From Clostridiales bacterium (GTDB lineage: Bacteria > Bacillota > Clostridia > Peptostreptococcales > Acidaminobacteraceae): a stretch of DNA of 64,000 nt. The notes below the pieces were generated by a model that saw only the letters and a program-made list of their open reading frames with translations, made no database searches and was not told where the DNA came from. Shown here in pieces: positions 35,499 to 44,919 of this stretch; position 1 is the stretch's first letter, and each line of letters starts with the position of its first letter. The position numbers and the translations under genes are program-made. The stretch is from positions 1 to 64,000 of the forward strand of contig JAEIOD010000009.1 in assembly GCA_016342415.1 (NCBI GenBank). The letters are read 5' to 3'.

Positions 35499-36212
35499 TT
35501 ATATATTACTATTTAAGTATTTCTTTAATTTGTTGAAATCATTGTTTACAATCAAACTCTCTGGAAATTCAACTTCATTTGCTAGTGCAACGCATCTGGT
35601 GAAATCACCAATACTATATGAAACATGTGCATCACTACCAAAAATAACAGAAACACCATGTTCTTTACATAGATTTAGGATGGTTCTAGAATTTTCTACT
35701 GTTCCTTCTCTATAACCAGAAGGATTTAAAGAAGCATTATTGATTTCAAGAAGTGTATTGGTTTTTTTAGCTGCTTGAACTATTTGATTATAGTCAACAG
35801 GATAACGACCATCATCTGGGTGACCAATAATAGTGACATCAGGATTTTTCATCGCTTCAATGATAGAGCGAGTATTTTCCTCTATATTTCCTGGTGTTAT
35901 GACAGGAGGATGTAGACTGGCAATAATGTAGTCCATTCTTTCTTTAATGTCGTCAGCGACATCAATAGTACCATTATAATCCATTATATTGGCTTCGATG
36001 CCGATTAATATATTAATATCTTCAATTACCTTTGGAAGAACACTCATATTGACAAAGTGAAATTCATGAGGTCCGCCTGGCATAGATACAGCATGATCTG
36101 AAGTACCTAAATATTTAATTTGGCTTCTTTTTGCGCCACGAACATTCTCTTCAAAAGTACTATAAGCATGTCCTGATGATATTGTGTGAGTATGTAAATC
36201 TATTATATTCAT
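35499..36212 (-). CDS. PHP-domain phosphoesterase (YcdX-like)
   Basis: A 237-aa metal-dependent hydrolase of the PHP family. Metal-ligand motifs are all visible: DLHTHT (H7, H9), S-D-H-A near residue 40, E near 73, S-L-H-P near 100, I-G-H-P-D-D-G near 130-136, and G-S-D-A-H near 195-199. This set and length match YcdX-type phosphatases rather than histidinol phosphatase or polymerase PHP domains. Monocistronic, divergent from the PadR gene across a repeat-rich promoter region. Substrate unknown. Confidence 0.88.
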   Translation of the reverse strand: MNIIDLHTHTISSGHAYSTFEENVRGAKRSQIKYLGTSDHAVSMPGGPHEFHFVNMSVLPKVIEDINILIGIEANIMDYNGTIDVADDIKERMDYIIASLHPPVITPGNIEENTRSIIEAMKNPDVTIIGHPDDGRYPVDYNQIVQAAKKTNTLLEINNASLNPSGYREGTVENSRTILNLCKEHGVSVIFGSDAHVSYSIGDFTRCVALANEVEFPESLIVNNDFNKLKKYLNSNI

Positions 36213-36316
36213 GTTTACCTTCTTTCCATAACAGAGCGTAGCATAGTTCGGTACTCATTTCAACAGCATCATAATAAATTCTTGGTATTTCTCTATTGAA
36301 AACCTTTTCATTTAAT

Positions 36317-36389
36317 TTGACATCTATCGAAAATGGGTATAATATATAGATGTACGATATATCGTTACACGATACAACGAAACACGATA
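36317..36389 (+). promoter_or_regulatory. PadR-gene promoter with ACGATA repeats at 15-bp period
   Basis: TTGACA (36317-36322) with TATAAT (36338-36343, 15-base spacer; TAATAT two bases on gives 17) is followed by a 12-bp perfect palindrome ACGATATATCGT (36354-36365) and by ACGATA at 36354, 36369 and 36384, exactly 15 bp apart. Their place, downstream of the -10, suits repression, most simply by the PadR protein encoded next. Confidence 0.6.
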
Positions 36390-36432
36390 TAAAGTTGCGC
36401 GGTACATAATTGGTCGACTAGGAGAGTGTGAT

Positions 36433-36747
36433 ATGAATAAATTTTCACCGTTAACAGAATCAATGTATTATATACTGGTTTCTTTAATAAAACCACTTCA
36501 CGGTTATGGGATCATAAAAAATGTAGAAGAGATGAGTTCGGGTAGAGTGAAACTTGCTGCGGGTACATTATATGGAGCACTAACAAATTTAGAAAAAAAT
36601 AAATTGATAATCCCTACTGGAATTGATCCGGAAAATAAGAGGCGTAAGATGTACCAAATAACGGATTTGGGAGTAAAGGTATTACATGATGAGATTCAAA
36701 GACTAGAGGAAATGGTTCGAAATGGAAGAGGTGTTTTAAATGATTAA
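36433..36747 (+). CDS. PadR-family transcriptional regulator
   Basis: A 104-aa winged-helix repressor of the short PadR class (no large C-terminal helical domain). Typical PadR blocks are present: S-M-Y-Y-I-L-V-S-L near the N terminus, H-G-Y-G-I-I-K near 25-31, L-A-A-G-T-L-Y-G-A-L-T-N-L near 44-56, and R-R-K-M-Y-Q-I-T-D-L-G near 74-84. Overlaps the DUF2812 gene by eight bases. PadR/DUF2812 pairs are a recurring arrangement in Firmicutes; ligand unknown. Probably autoregulated through the repeats upstream. Confidence 0.93.
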   Translation: MNKFSPLTESMYYILVSLIKPLHGYGIIKNVEEMSSGRVKLAAGTLYGALTNLEKNKLIIPTGIDPENKRRKMYQITDLGVKVLHDEIQRLEEMVRNGRGVLND

Positions 36748-37270
36748 AAAAATAAAATTCTATTTTGCATGGCATGAAAAAAAAGAAAAGTCCTTTCTAG
36801 AAGATATGTCTAGACAAGGGTATCGTTTGGTAAAAATTGGGGTATTTCAGTATTACTTTGAACCTTGTGAACCTGAGAATCGTATATATGAGGCTGATTT
36901 TAGAAGTTTCGATAAATTATCGGAAGATGAATATTTACAATTGTATTTAGATGCAGGATGGACTTTGGATGCAAAAATAGGTGGTTGGTATATGTTTAGT
37001 CGCTTAGATGATGGAGAGCCTGCAGTATTATACAATGATATGACTTCTCTTAAGGCTAAATATCAAAGACTACTTATTTTAATTTGTATCTCTGGATGGC
37101 CATTATATTACATGGGTTTATTTATAATTCCGAGTTATGGACTAATTGGTGTATCGGGTTATGTAGGTCTCCTGAAGTTCATAATTTATCCCTTCTTATT
37201 TCTTCATTTTATCGCATTAGTAAAAATCTTTACATTATATAATAAATTTTCGAGTAAGTTAAAAGAGTAA
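36740..37270 (+). CDS. DUF2812 membrane protein
   Basis: A 176-aa protein with a soluble N-terminal domain (about 1-105) and two membrane segments near its C terminus (about 112-130 and 137-165). The N-terminal part carries the DUF2812 hallmarks: K-F-Y-F-A-W-H-E-K-K-E-K-S-F-L at the start, G-Y-R-L, Y-x-F near 36, and G-W-x-x-x-x-x-x-G-G-W-Y-M-F near 72-85. Function of the family is not established; it usually sits next to a PadR regulator, as here, where the start overlaps the PadR stop. Followed by a terminator. Confidence 0.85.
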   Translation: MIKKIKFYFAWHEKKEKSFLEDMSRQGYRLVKIGVFQYYFEPCEPENRIYEADFRSFDKLSEDEYLQLYLDAGWTLDAKIGGWYMFSRLDDGEPAVLYNDMTSLKAKYQRLLILICISGWPLYYMGLFIIPSYGLIGVSGYVGLLKFIIYPFLFLHFIALVKIFTLYNKFSSKLKE

Positions 37271-37284
37271 CTTACTCTTTTTTT
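37261..37284 (+). terminator. terminator of the PadR/DUF2812 operon
   Basis: Stem AAAAGAGT / ACTCTTTT, loop AACTT, then T residues. Confidence 0.8.
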
Positions 37285-37331
37285 GCGATTATAACCATAA
37301 CATGGGTATAAAAAAATAAGGAGGTGGTTTT

Positions 37332-38273
37332 ATGAAAAATATTTTAGTGACTGGTGCAACGGGGCAAATTGGTACCGAGTTGATTATGAAATTAAGACAT
37401 ATTTATGGTAACGATCATATTGTCGCATCTAATATAAGGGAACATAAGGAAAATCCTATAATGCAAAGTGGTCCATTTGAATTAATGGATGTAAGAGATG
37501 CTTCTAGATTTTTCGAAGTTGCGACTAAGTATAATGTGGATACAATCATCCATTTAGCTGCTTTTTTGTCTGCTACAGCTGAAAAAAAACCCTTATTAGC
37601 CTGGGATTTAAATATGGGTGGTTTAATCAATGCTTTAGAAGTTGCAAAAGAACTGGAATGTCAATTTTTCACACCTAGTTCAATAGGTGCTTTTGGTCCA
37701 TCTACTCAAAAGAATAAAACACCTCAAGACGCATTACAAAGACCAAATACTATGTACGGCATAAACAAAGTAGCTGGTGAGTTATTGTGTGATTATTATT
37801 TTACAAAATACGGCGTTGACACGAGGGGTATGAGATTCCCCGGATTGATATCTTATATGGCTTTACCTGGAGGTGGTACGACAGATTATGCAGTTCATAT
37901 TTTTTATGAAGCTTTAAAAACTGGTAAATTTACTTCCTATTTAAGAAAAGACACTTTTATGGATATGATGTATATGCCTGATGCCATAAATAGCATCATA
38001 AAATTAATGGAAGCAAATCCTGATAAATTACATCATAGAAATGCATATAATGTTTCTGCAATGAGTTTTTCACCAGAAATGATTGCAGCAGAAATAAAAA
38101 AACATATACCTACTTTTAAGATGTCATACAAGATTGATCCTGTTAGACAGAAAATTGCTGACAGTTGGCCGAATTCAATTGACTCAACAGCTGCAATTCA
38201 AGAATGGCATTTTAGAGCAGTGTATGATTTAAAAACAATGACTGCGGATATGCTTAAACGAATCAAATTGTAG
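37332..38273 (+). CDS. tdh: SDR-type L-threonine 3-dehydrogenase
   Basis: Oxidises L-threonine to 2-amino-3-ketobutyrate with NAD. The 313-aa protein is an extended SDR: nucleotide motif GATGQIG (8-14), catalytic Ser near 117 (TPSSIGAFG) and Y142-x-x-x-K146. The wording that separates this threonine dehydrogenase from sugar epimerases is present: M-R-F-P-G-L-I-S near 176-183, T-F-M-D-M-M-Y-M-P-D near 212-221, and W-P-N-S-I-D near 275-280. Unlike the zinc-dependent Tdh of Escherichia coli it needs no metal. GGAGGTGG precedes the ATG. It may be co-transcribed with the cyclase and transketolase that follow. No 2-amino-3-ketobutyrate ligase is in the window. Confidence 0.88.
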   Translation: MKNILVTGATGQIGTELIMKLRHIYGNDHIVASNIREHKENPIMQSGPFELMDVRDASRFFEVATKYNVDTIIHLAAFLSATAEKKPLLAWDLNMGGLINALEVAKELECQFFTPSSIGAFGPSTQKNKTPQDALQRPNTMYGINKVAGELLCDYYFTKYGVDTRGMRFPGLISYMALPGGGTTDYAVHIFYEALKTGKFTSYLRKDTFMDMMYMPDAINSIIKLMEANPDKLHHRNAYNVSAMSFSPEMIAAEIKKHIPTFKMSYKIDPVRQKIADSWPNSIDSTAAIQEWHFRAVYDLKTMTADMLKRIKL

Positions 38274-38282
38274 TTAAGCGAG

Positions 38283-39278
38283 GTGATTAAAATCAAAGTT
38301 AAATATAAATTAATACTAAAACATTTATTTGTAATCTCAATCATTCTAATATTGATAGCAACATTTCTTTCAGTCAAAGATTATCCGTTAAGAATATATA
38401 CATTTCTATGTTTAAATATTTTGATAATAATGCTAATACTCATTCATAGGAAAAGTAAGCAAAAACAAGACTATACTTTTTATATGTTGTTTGTCATAAC
38501 CAACTTGAGTATTATTCTGACTTTTGTGTTCATAGAAAAAATTGGATTAACTTTGTTGATTTATTCTCACTTTCTAATTATTATTCTATATGCTTTAAGT
38601 GTCTCAAGACTGCTTAAAATTTTTATGCCAAATATGATTTTGTTTATGGCATTTGCGCTTGTGACAACGAAATGGCAAATCCTAGCTGAAGGTTTTATCT
38701 TATATGCGTTGACATGTTTTTTACTTTACAATCATGTTGTCATCATCAGGCAACTTAGAAGACAAGTCATATTGTGTCAAAGAAACATCAACGAAGGTGG
38801 TTTAAAAGACTCGTTATCCGGTCTATATAATAATGCATATATTTATGAGTACCTTAATAACAGAATCAAGCATATTAACGATGGAAATCTGTCTGTCTTA
38901 ATGATGGACATTGACAACTTTAAAAAAATAAATGATCAACATGGTCATTTATATGGAGATCAAATAATAAAGAAGATTGCCCTATTGTTAAATGAAAGTA
39001 CTGGAGATGATGATGTACTTGGTCGTTATGGTGGCGAGGAATTCATAGCCATTTTAAACAATGCTGATTTTGAAAGATCCATTAAAGTAGCAGAAGAAAT
39101 AAGAACTAAGATAGAAAATTTAAAAATTGACAATGAAACAAAAGTAACGATAAGTATTGGAATTGCATTTTATAATAACGATACCGCAGAAAATCTGATA
39201 AAAAAAGCAGATGATCAATTATTTCATGCGAAAAAATTAGGAAAAAATCGTGTAAAAGGAGAAAAGGAGGCACTATGA
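38283..39278 (+). CDS. membrane-bound diguanylate cyclase
   Basis: A 331-aa c-di-GMP synthase with about six N-terminal membrane segments (10-155) and a C-terminal GGDEF domain (about 175-331) with intact signature G250-G-E-E-F254 preceded by R-Y. The start is unclear: GTG 38283 keeps the frame but sits inside the only plausible ribosome binding site (GCGAGGTG), whereas ATC at 38292 has ideal spacing from it. It starts ten bases after tdh and overlaps transketolase by four bases (ATGA), an unusual partner pair. Confidence 0.9.
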   Translation: MIKIKVKYKLILKHLFVISIILILIATFLSVKDYPLRIYTFLCLNILIIMLILIHRKSKQKQDYTFYMLFVITNLSIILTFVFIEKIGLTLLIYSHFLIIILYALSVSRLLKIFMPNMILFMAFALVTTKWQILAEGFILYALTCFLLYNHVVIIRQLRRQVILCQRNINEGGLKDSLSGLYNNAYIYEYLNNRIKHINDGNLSVLMMDIDNFKKINDQHGHLYGDQIIKKIALLLNESTGDDDVLGRYGGEEFIAILNNADFERSIKVAEEIRTKIENLKIDNETKVTISIGIAFYNNDTAENLIKKADDQLFHAKKLGKNRVKGEKEAL

Positions 39279-41197
39279 AAAACAGTATCAATGCCATAAA
39301 AGTGTTATCTGCAGAAGCAGTTCAATCGGCAAACTCAGGTCATCCCGGTTTACCTCTAGGTGCGGCAACTATGGCATTTACACTATGGGATAGAGTGATG
39401 AATCATAATCCAGACAAACCAAATTGGATCAATAGAGATCGTTTTGTTTTGTCAGCAGGTCATGGTTCTGCAATGTTATACAGTTTATTATATCTATATG
39501 GATACGGTTTGGAATTAGACGATTTGAAACAGTTCAGACAATTTGATTCGAAAACTCCAGGTCATCCAGAATACAAACATACAATTGGAGTTGAAACAAC
39601 TACCGGTCCATTAGCCCAAGGCTTTGCAAATGGAGTTGGAATGGCTATGGCAGAAAAACACTTAGCCTCAATATTCAATAAACCCGGTAGTCAAATTATC
39701 AATCACAATACTTATGTAATCGTTGGAGACGGTTGTTTGATGGAAGGTTTATCTTATGAAGCAGCATCACTTGCAGGTACTTTAGGGTTAGATAAGCTTA
39801 TTGTGTTGTATGACAGTAATAGTATTACAATAGAAGGCTCTACAGAGTTGGCATTTACTGAAAATGTTGCAATGAGATTTGAGGCTATGAATTGGGATGT
39901 ACATCATGTAGCAGACGGCAATGATATTCCTTCAATTGAAGAAGCTTTAAATAAGAGTAAAAAGACTGATAGACCAAGTATCATAATTGTAACAACCATT
40001 ATTGGCGATGGTGCACCTGGAAAATCTGGTTCGCATGAGGTTCATGGTTCACCATTAGGTGATGATACCATCCGAGAAATGAAAAAGAACTTCAACTGGT
40101 CAGAAGGTAGTTTTACAATTCCTGATGAAGTGGTGGAATACTATAAAACATCAAGAGAACGTTTGATTTTAAATTCGAATAAATGGCAAGACCTTTGGTC
40201 GGACTACGTAGAAACCTATCCAGAACTAGCATTACAATTGGAAAACTGGTTTTCTGGTCATGTCAGTATTTATGATTTAGATGATATGAAAAATAAAGAA
40301 AAAACAACAGCTACAAGGAATGTATCAGGAGAGGCCATCAACCTACTAGCGGTTTTAAACGATAATTTCTTTGGTGGTTCAGCTGATTTATCCCCATCCA
40401 ATAAAACACATATGAATTACATAGACAGTTTCTTTAAAGAATCACCTCAAGGTAGAAATGTACATTTTGGTGTTAGAGAACATGCTATGGGAGCGATTAT
40501 GAACGGTATAGCATTACATGGTGGTCTTGAAGTCTTTGGAGGGACTTTTCTAGTGTTTTCTGATTATATGAAACCTGCCATCAGATTAGCAGCTTTGATG
40601 CAAATTAACACCACCTTTGTATTTACACACGATTCAATTGGTGTAGGAGAAGACGGACCAACTCATCAACCGATAGAACATTTATGGATGTTAAGATCAA
40701 TTCCGGGTTTAACGGTTTACAGACCTGCTGATTATATGGAAACCATGGCAGCTTGGTATAGCGCGATGTTGAATCAAGGTCCATATGCTATAATTGCCTC
40801 TAGACAAAATTTGGAACCACTTAAAAAGAGTTCGTCTGAAGCTTTAAAAGGCGGGTACATCGTTTATGAGAAAAAAGGAAAGTTGGATGGTGTCATCATA
40901 GCGACGGGGTCTGAGGTAAAATTAGCTATTGATGCTGCTAAAGAAATGACTGAAAAGAATATAAGAGTTGTTAGTATGCCTTCACTTGAAGTCTTTGAAA
41001 GTCAGGATGAATCTTATAGAAACACTATTTTACCAAAAGGTGTTAAAACAATCGCAGTTGAAGCGGGATCACCACATGGGTGGTACAAATATGCATCTGA
41101 AGTTATTGGTATGACAAGTTTTGGTGCTTCGGCTCCTGCAGGAGAGCTATTCGAACATTTCGGTTTTACAACTGAAAACATTATAAAAAGATTTTAG
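39275..41197 (+). CDS. tkt: transketolase
   Basis: Thiamine-diphosphate enzyme of the pentose phosphate pathway, moving two-carbon units between sugar phosphates. The 640-aa chain has the full three-domain plan: pyrophosphate-binding domain with S-G-H-P-G near the N terminus, the [11 protein letters not shown] motif (about 152-159) and D-S-N-S-I-T metal site, pyrimidine domain with [13 protein letters not shown] (about 399-411), and the phosphate-binding [16 protein letters not shown] block (about 451-466). AAAAGGAGG precedes the ATG. Its start overlaps the cyclase stop; a terminator follows. Confidence 0.96.
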   Translation: MKNSINAIKVLSAEAVQSANSGHPGLPLGAATMAFTLWDRVMNHNPDKPNWINRDRFVLSAGHGSAMLYSLLYLYGYGLELDDLKQFRQFDSKTPGHPEYKHTIGVETTTGPLAQGFANGVGMAMAEKHLASIFNKPGSQIINHNTYVIVGDGCLMEGLSYEAASLAGTLGLDKLIVLYDSNSITIEGSTELAFTENVAMRFEAMNWDVHHVADGNDIPSIEEALNKSKKTDRPSIIIVTTIIGDGAPGKSGSHEVHGSPLGDDTIREMKKNFNWSEGSFTIPDEVVEYYKTSRERLILNSNKWQDLWSDYVETYPELALQLENWFSGHVSIYDLDDMKNKEKTTATRNVSGEAINLLAVLNDNFFGGSADLSPSNKTHMNYIDSFFKESPQGRNVHFGVREHAMGAIMNGIALHGGLEVFGGTFLVFSDYMKPAIRLAALMQINTTFVFTHDSIGVGEDGPTHQPIEHLWMLRSIPGLTVYRPADYMETMAAWYSAMLNQGPYAIIASRQNLEPLKKSSSEALKGGYIVYEKKGKLDGVIIATGSEVKLAIDAAKEMTEKNIRVVSMPSLEVFESQDESYRNTILPKGVKTIAVEAGSPHGWYKYASEVIGMTSFGASAPAGELFEHFGFTTENIIKRF

Positions 41198-41218
41198 AGG
41201 GATTTCCCTCTTTTTTCT
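41196..41218 (+). terminator. terminator after transketolase
   Basis: Stem AGAGGG / CCCTCT, loop ATTT, beginning at the stop codon and followed by a T run. Confidence 0.8.
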
Positions 41219-41230
41219 TTTTGAATACTA

Positions 41231-41280
41231 TTGACAAACGTTTTCCTAGAATATATCATTAATATAACGTTGATATATCA
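41231..41280 (+). promoter_or_regulatory. oxidoreductase promoter overlapping a TTGATATATCA operator
   Basis: TTGACA (41231-41236), 17 bases, TATCAT (41254-41259). The half-site ATATATCA (41251-41258) covers the -10 and TTGATATATCA (41270-41280) follows. The same 11-mer is in the aminotransferase promoter at 44977, with a GntR gene in between. Confidence 0.6.
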
Positions 41281-41305
41281 CAGAAATATTAATCAGGAGG
41301 ATATT

Positions 41306-41842
41306 ATGATTGAAGTAAGATGGCACGGTCGTGGTGGTCAGGGTAGTTTTACAATTGCAAGATTGCTCGGTATGGCTGCATCAGTATATGGAGGTCAGTA
41401 TGCACAAGCGTTTCCTTCGTTTGGACCCGAAAGAAGAGGAGCACCTGTTTTAGGTTTCACTCGAATCAGTGATACAAAAATAACGGACAGAAGTGAAGTG
41501 GATGCATGTGATTATGTAGTTGTATTAGATGAAACATTATGGGGACCACAAGTGGTAACTGGATTAAAACCTAATACAAAAATTATCGTGAATACTGAAA
41601 CACCTGATAAATACAAGTTGGATGGACATGATGTTGTTACCATCGATGCAACATCACTTGCTTTGGAACATTTAGGTAGACCAATTACAAATACAGCAAT
41701 GATGGGTGCATTAATCGCAATAGGTGATTTTGTGTCTTTAGAAGATTGTAAACAAGCGATTGAAGCGTCGATGAAACCAAGTATCGCTGCTAAAAATTGC
41801 ATTTTAATAGAAAAAGCATTTGCTATGATAAGGGAGGCATAA
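41306..41842 (+). CDS. 2-oxoacid:ferredoxin oxidoreductase, gamma subunit
   Basis: A 178-aa gamma chain of a POR/VOR-type enzyme, which converts a 2-oxoacid and CoA to acyl-CoA, CO2 and reduced ferredoxin. The N terminus IEVRWHGRGGQGSFTIARLL is the family signature, followed by F-P-S-F-G-P-E-R-R-G-A-P-V near 36-48. I choose ATG 41306 (AGGAGG upstream); an in-frame ATG at 41231 lies within the promoter. First gene of gamma-delta-alpha-beta order, as in the Thermotoga-type pyruvate enzyme. Oxoacid (pyruvate versus branched-chain) not decidable by eye, so no symbol is given. Confidence 0.94.
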   Translation: MIEVRWHGRGGQGSFTIARLLGMAASVYGGQYAQAFPSFGPERRGAPVLGFTRISDTKITDRSEVDACDYVVVLDETLWGPQVVTGLKPNTKIIVNTETPDKYKLDGHDVVTIDATSLALEHLGRPITNTAMMGALIAIGDFVSLEDCKQAIEASMKPSIAAKNCILIEKAFAMIREA

Positions 41843-42142
41843 ATGAGTAGACCAAAGGTAAAATCATGGGTTGAACCCAAAAATGTGGATGCCTACCCAG
41901 TAGGTGCAACATGTGATAGTAATCACTTAGTAAGTATAAATGCTGGTTGGAGATCTGTTCGTCCAGTGATTGATCAAGAAAAATGCATCATGTGTTTAAG
42001 ATGTTTCTTGGTATGTCCAGATGGTGTAATTGATAAAGCTGGTGAAAAACTTGTTATCGATTACGACTATTGTAAGGGCTGCGGTGTTTGTGCACATGAA
42101 TGTCGTCCTAAGTGCATTAACATGGTTAAGGAGGATAAATAA
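41843..42142 (+). CDS. 2-oxoacid:ferredoxin oxidoreductase, delta (ferredoxin) subunit
   Basis: A 99-aa polyferredoxin chain with two 4Fe-4S motifs, CIMCLRCFLVCP and CKGCGVCAHECRPKC, in the C-terminal 60 residues, preceded by the delta-subunit lead-in with W-R-S-V-R-P-V-I-D. It passes electrons from the TPP site to external ferredoxin. ATG directly follows the gamma-subunit stop and its own stop shares one base with the alpha ATG, so translation is coupled. Confidence 0.95.
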   Translation: MSRPKVKSWVEPKNVDAYPVGATCDSNHLVSINAGWRSVRPVIDQEKCIMCLRCFLVCPDGVIDKAGEKLVIDYDYCKGCGVCAHECRPKCINMVKEDK

Positions 42143-43311
42143 TGAAAAAATTTATATGTGGTAACGATGCTGTTGCTGAAGGTGTACGTTTAGCTAAGCC
42201 CCACGTTATTTCAGCTTATCCTATTACACCACAAACAATTGCAGTTGAAAGATTATCAGAAATGGTTGAAGATGGTTCACTAAAGGCGGAGTATATGCAT
42301 GTTGAATCTGAACATACAGCACTTGCTGCTGCTATGGGTGTTAGTTCTGTTGGTGCAAGAGCATTTACAGCAACATCATCTCAAGGATTATTATATATGG
42401 CAGAGTGTTTACCATACGCAAGTGGTGCAAGAATGCCAATCGTTATGATGAATGCCAACAGAGCATTGGCGACTCCTTGGAATATTTATGGGGATCAAAT
42501 GGATTCTATGTTCTTATTAAATTCTGGCTGGATTCAAGTATACGTAGAAGATGCTCAAGAAGCACTTGATATGATGATTCAAGCGTATAAGATTGCAGAA
42601 CATGAAGAAGTATTAGCACCAGTTATGGTTAACTTGGATGGATTTGTTTTAACTCATACTTATGAGTTGGTTGATATTCCATCTCATGAAAGTGTAGATG
42701 AGTTTTTACCCCCTATAAATATGACTAAACAAGTGATGAGATTAGAAGATCCTAAATCCCTTTGTATTTCTGCAGGAAATGACTTTAACTTTGAATTTAA
42801 GATTAAACAAGATAAAGATTTACACGCTTCTAGAAAGATTATCAAGTCAGTTGATAAGGAATTTGGTGATAAATTTGGACGTTATTACAATGGTTTAGTT
42901 GATACTTACATGTGTGATGATGCTGAAGTTGTTTTGGTTACTACGGGTAGTGTTACAGGTACGACGAGAATCGTAGTAGATAAAATGAGAGCTGAAGGTA
43001 AAAAAGTTGGAGTGCTAAAATTAAGATATTTAAGACCATTCCCAGAACATGAGATTAGAGATATTGTTAAGTCTTGTTCTAAGATTGGTGTTGTTGATAA
43101 AAACATTTCATTTGGTTATGAAGGTACAATCTATACAAATGTAAATTCAGCATTATTATCAATGGATAAAGCGCCGGAGTCAATTAACTTCATAGGTGGT
43201 CTAGGTGGTAGAGATATTACAAAGAACGATCTAGAAGATGCTTTTGAAAAATTATTATCTGATGACTCAATAGAGAAAATACACTATATGAATGTGAGGT
43301 GTGACAAATAA
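42142..43311 (+). CDS. 2-oxoacid:ferredoxin oxidoreductase, alpha subunit
   Basis: A 389-aa alpha chain with the pyrimidine-binding TPP fold. The diagnostic stretch is YPITPQT (about 27-33), then V-E-S-E-H-T-A-L-A-A-A-M-G (about 52-64), F-T-A-T-S-S-Q-G-L near 76-84 and the C-terminal transketolase-C-like domain with L-R-Y-L-R-P-F-P near 293-300. Overlaps delta upstream and beta downstream by one base each. The short separate chain shows the four-subunit (alpha-beta-gamma-delta) rather than fused PFOR type. Confidence 0.95.
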   Translation: MKKFICGNDAVAEGVRLAKPHVISAYPITPQTIAVERLSEMVEDGSLKAEYMHVESEHTALAAAMGVSSVGARAFTATSSQGLLYMAECLPYASGARMPIVMMNANRALATPWNIYGDQMDSMFLLNSGWIQVYVEDAQEALDMMIQAYKIAEHEEVLAPVMVNLDGFVLTHTYELVDIPSHESVDEFLPPINMTKQVMRLEDPKSLCISAGNDFNFEFKIKQDKDLHASRKIIKSVDKEFGDKFGRYYNGLVDTYMCDDAEVVLVTTGSVTGTTRIVVDKMRAEGKKVGVLKLRYLRPFPEHEIRDIVKSCSKIGVVDKNISFGYEGTIYTNVNSALLSMDKAPESINFIGGLGGRDITKNDLEDAFEKLLSDDSIEKIHYMNVRCDK

Positions 43312-44198
43312 TGAAGCATAATGCTAAGAATATAACGAATGAGGAATTTTTCTATGGACATAAAGCTTGTGGTGGTTGTGGTGAAAGTTTAGCTGTAAGA
43401 CTGGCAATGAAAGTATTAGGTGAAAGAACATTCGCTGCACTTCCTGCTGGATGTATGTCAGCAGTATCATTTATTTACCCTAACATGGCATTTACCAATA
43501 ACGCTATCATTACACCATTTGCTTCGACTGGTGCTGTTGCAGCGGGAATTTCAGCTGGTTTAAAGGCGCTTGGTATTGAAGATGCACCGACTGTAGGTTT
43601 TGCAGGAGATGGTGGTACTGCCGATATAGGTTTACAGGCTCTTTCGGGCGCTATTGATAGAAATGATGATATCATATATATATGTAATGATAATGAAGCT
43701 TACATGAACACGGGTATACAAAAAAGTGGTTTGACACCATATGGTACTAAAACTACAACCTCTCCAGCTGGGAAGAATTTACCAGGATCGATTACTATGA
43801 AAAAGAACATGTTTGAAATCGTAGCGGCTCATGATATTGCTTATGCAGCGACTGCAAGTGTTGGTTATTTAGAAGATTTTATGGCTAAAGTACAAAAGGC
43901 CAAAGATACAAAGGGTACATCATATATTCATGTGTTTGCACCGTGTCCAACTGGATGGGGCCATGAATCAAACGTTACAATAGATCTTGCTAAACAAGCA
44001 GTCGATAGTGGCTTATGGTATTTAGCAGAATATGAAAATGGTGAATTTAAACTGAATAGAAATCCAAAAGAGTTTGCATCAGTTGAAGATTATTTAAAAG
44101 CACAAAGTCGTTTTAAACATCTAAAAGATGAGGATATTGAAATCATCAAAGCTCATAGAGATAAGAAATGGCAAAAAATGAGAAAGTACTGGTTATAG
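43311..44198 (+). CDS. 2-oxoacid:ferredoxin oxidoreductase, beta subunit
   Basis: A 295-aa TPP-binding chain. N-terminal Cys motif H-K-A-C-G-G-C-G-E-S-L (about 17-27) and C48 in LPAGCMS ligate the proximal 4Fe-4S cluster; GFAGDGGTADIGLQ (about 95-108) followed by N-D-N-E-A-Y-M-N-T-G is the TPP/magnesium site. Last gene of the operon. It is followed by the GntR gene after 71 bases containing a possible separate promoter (TATAAT at 44237-44242). Confidence 0.95.
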   Translation: MKHNAKNITNEEFFYGHKACGGCGESLAVRLAMKVLGERTFAALPAGCMSAVSFIYPNMAFTNNAIITPFASTGAVAAGISAGLKALGIEDAPTVGFAGDGGTADIGLQALSGAIDRNDDIIYICNDNEAYMNTGIQKSGLTPYGTKTTTSPAGKNLPGSITMKKNMFEIVAAHDIAYAATASVGYLEDFMAKVQKAKDTKGTSYIHVFAPCPTGWGHESNVTIDLAKQAVDSGLWYLAEYENGEFKLNRNPKEFASVEDYLKAQSRFKHLKDEDIEIIKAHRDKKWQKMRKYWL

Positions 44199-44269
44199 TT
44201 CTTATTAATTCTGTTTCATAACCTACAATTATAAGTTATAATTGAAAGAAAAAGAAAAGGGATGATTAA

Positions 44270-44914
44270 TTGAATTTACCAGCGAATATAAGTATATATA
44301 AAGAGTTAGAAAGACGTATCATTGAAATGGAATACAAGCCAGGTGATGCGATAGTTGAAAGAGATTTGATAGATGAATTTAAAGTCAGTCGGACACCTAT
44401 TAGAGAAGCGATTATAAAGCTTTCTCAGAAGGGACTGTTAGATTTAAGACCACGAGTAGGTACTTTTGTAACTCAAGTGGATTTGGAGTCTGTTAAACAT
44501 GCCTATGAAGTTAAGATGAATTTAGAGGCGTTTGCTGCAGAACTGGCATCTGTAAGAGCCAGTAAATCTCAAGTAGATGAATTATTTGAGATTATCGGAA
44601 GATTTGAAAATTATGATATTGTCGATGATTATAAAGATTGTATTAAAGACGATCAAAGATTTCACAAGATTGTAAGAGAAGCTTCCAATAATCCAATACT
44701 GATTGAAACATTAGAAGAACTTAACATTAAAACTGCACGTTTTCTTCAATATATTCACTATGTAATTGAAGATGTTGCATGGTTTAAAGAATCATTAACA
44801 ATTATGGCTGAGTGTATTAAGAACCATGACAGGGCAGGTGCTAAAAAAATTACCGAAGAGCATACTAAGGAGTTCTTAGAGCAAATGTCCAAAAGGTTCT
44901 TTGGTCAGATTTAA
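44270..44914 (+). CDS. GntR-family (FadR/FCD) transcriptional regulator
   Basis: A 214-aa regulator: N-terminal winged helix (about 5-70) with the GntR signature DEFKVSRTPIREAIIKLSQK, then an all-helical FCD ligand domain (about 78-205) with metal-type His/Asp residues such as D-Q-R-F-H-K-I near 124-130. TTG start at 44270 after AAAAGGGA; the nearest ATG (44262) is out of frame. It sits between the ferredoxin oxidoreductase and the aminotransferase, both of which have TTGATATATCA at their promoters, so it probably controls both in response to an amino or oxo acid (inference). Confidence 0.92.
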   Translation: MNLPANISIYKELERRIIEMEYKPGDAIVERDLIDEFKVSRTPIREAIIKLSQKGLLDLRPRVGTFVTQVDLESVKHAYEVKMNLEAFAAELASVRASKSQVDELFEIIGRFENYDIVDDYKDCIKDDQRFHKIVREASNNPILIETLEELNIKTARFLQYIHYVIEDVAWFKESLTIMAECIKNHDRAGAKKITEEHTKEFLEQMSKRFFGQI

Positions 44915-44919
44915 CTTCG

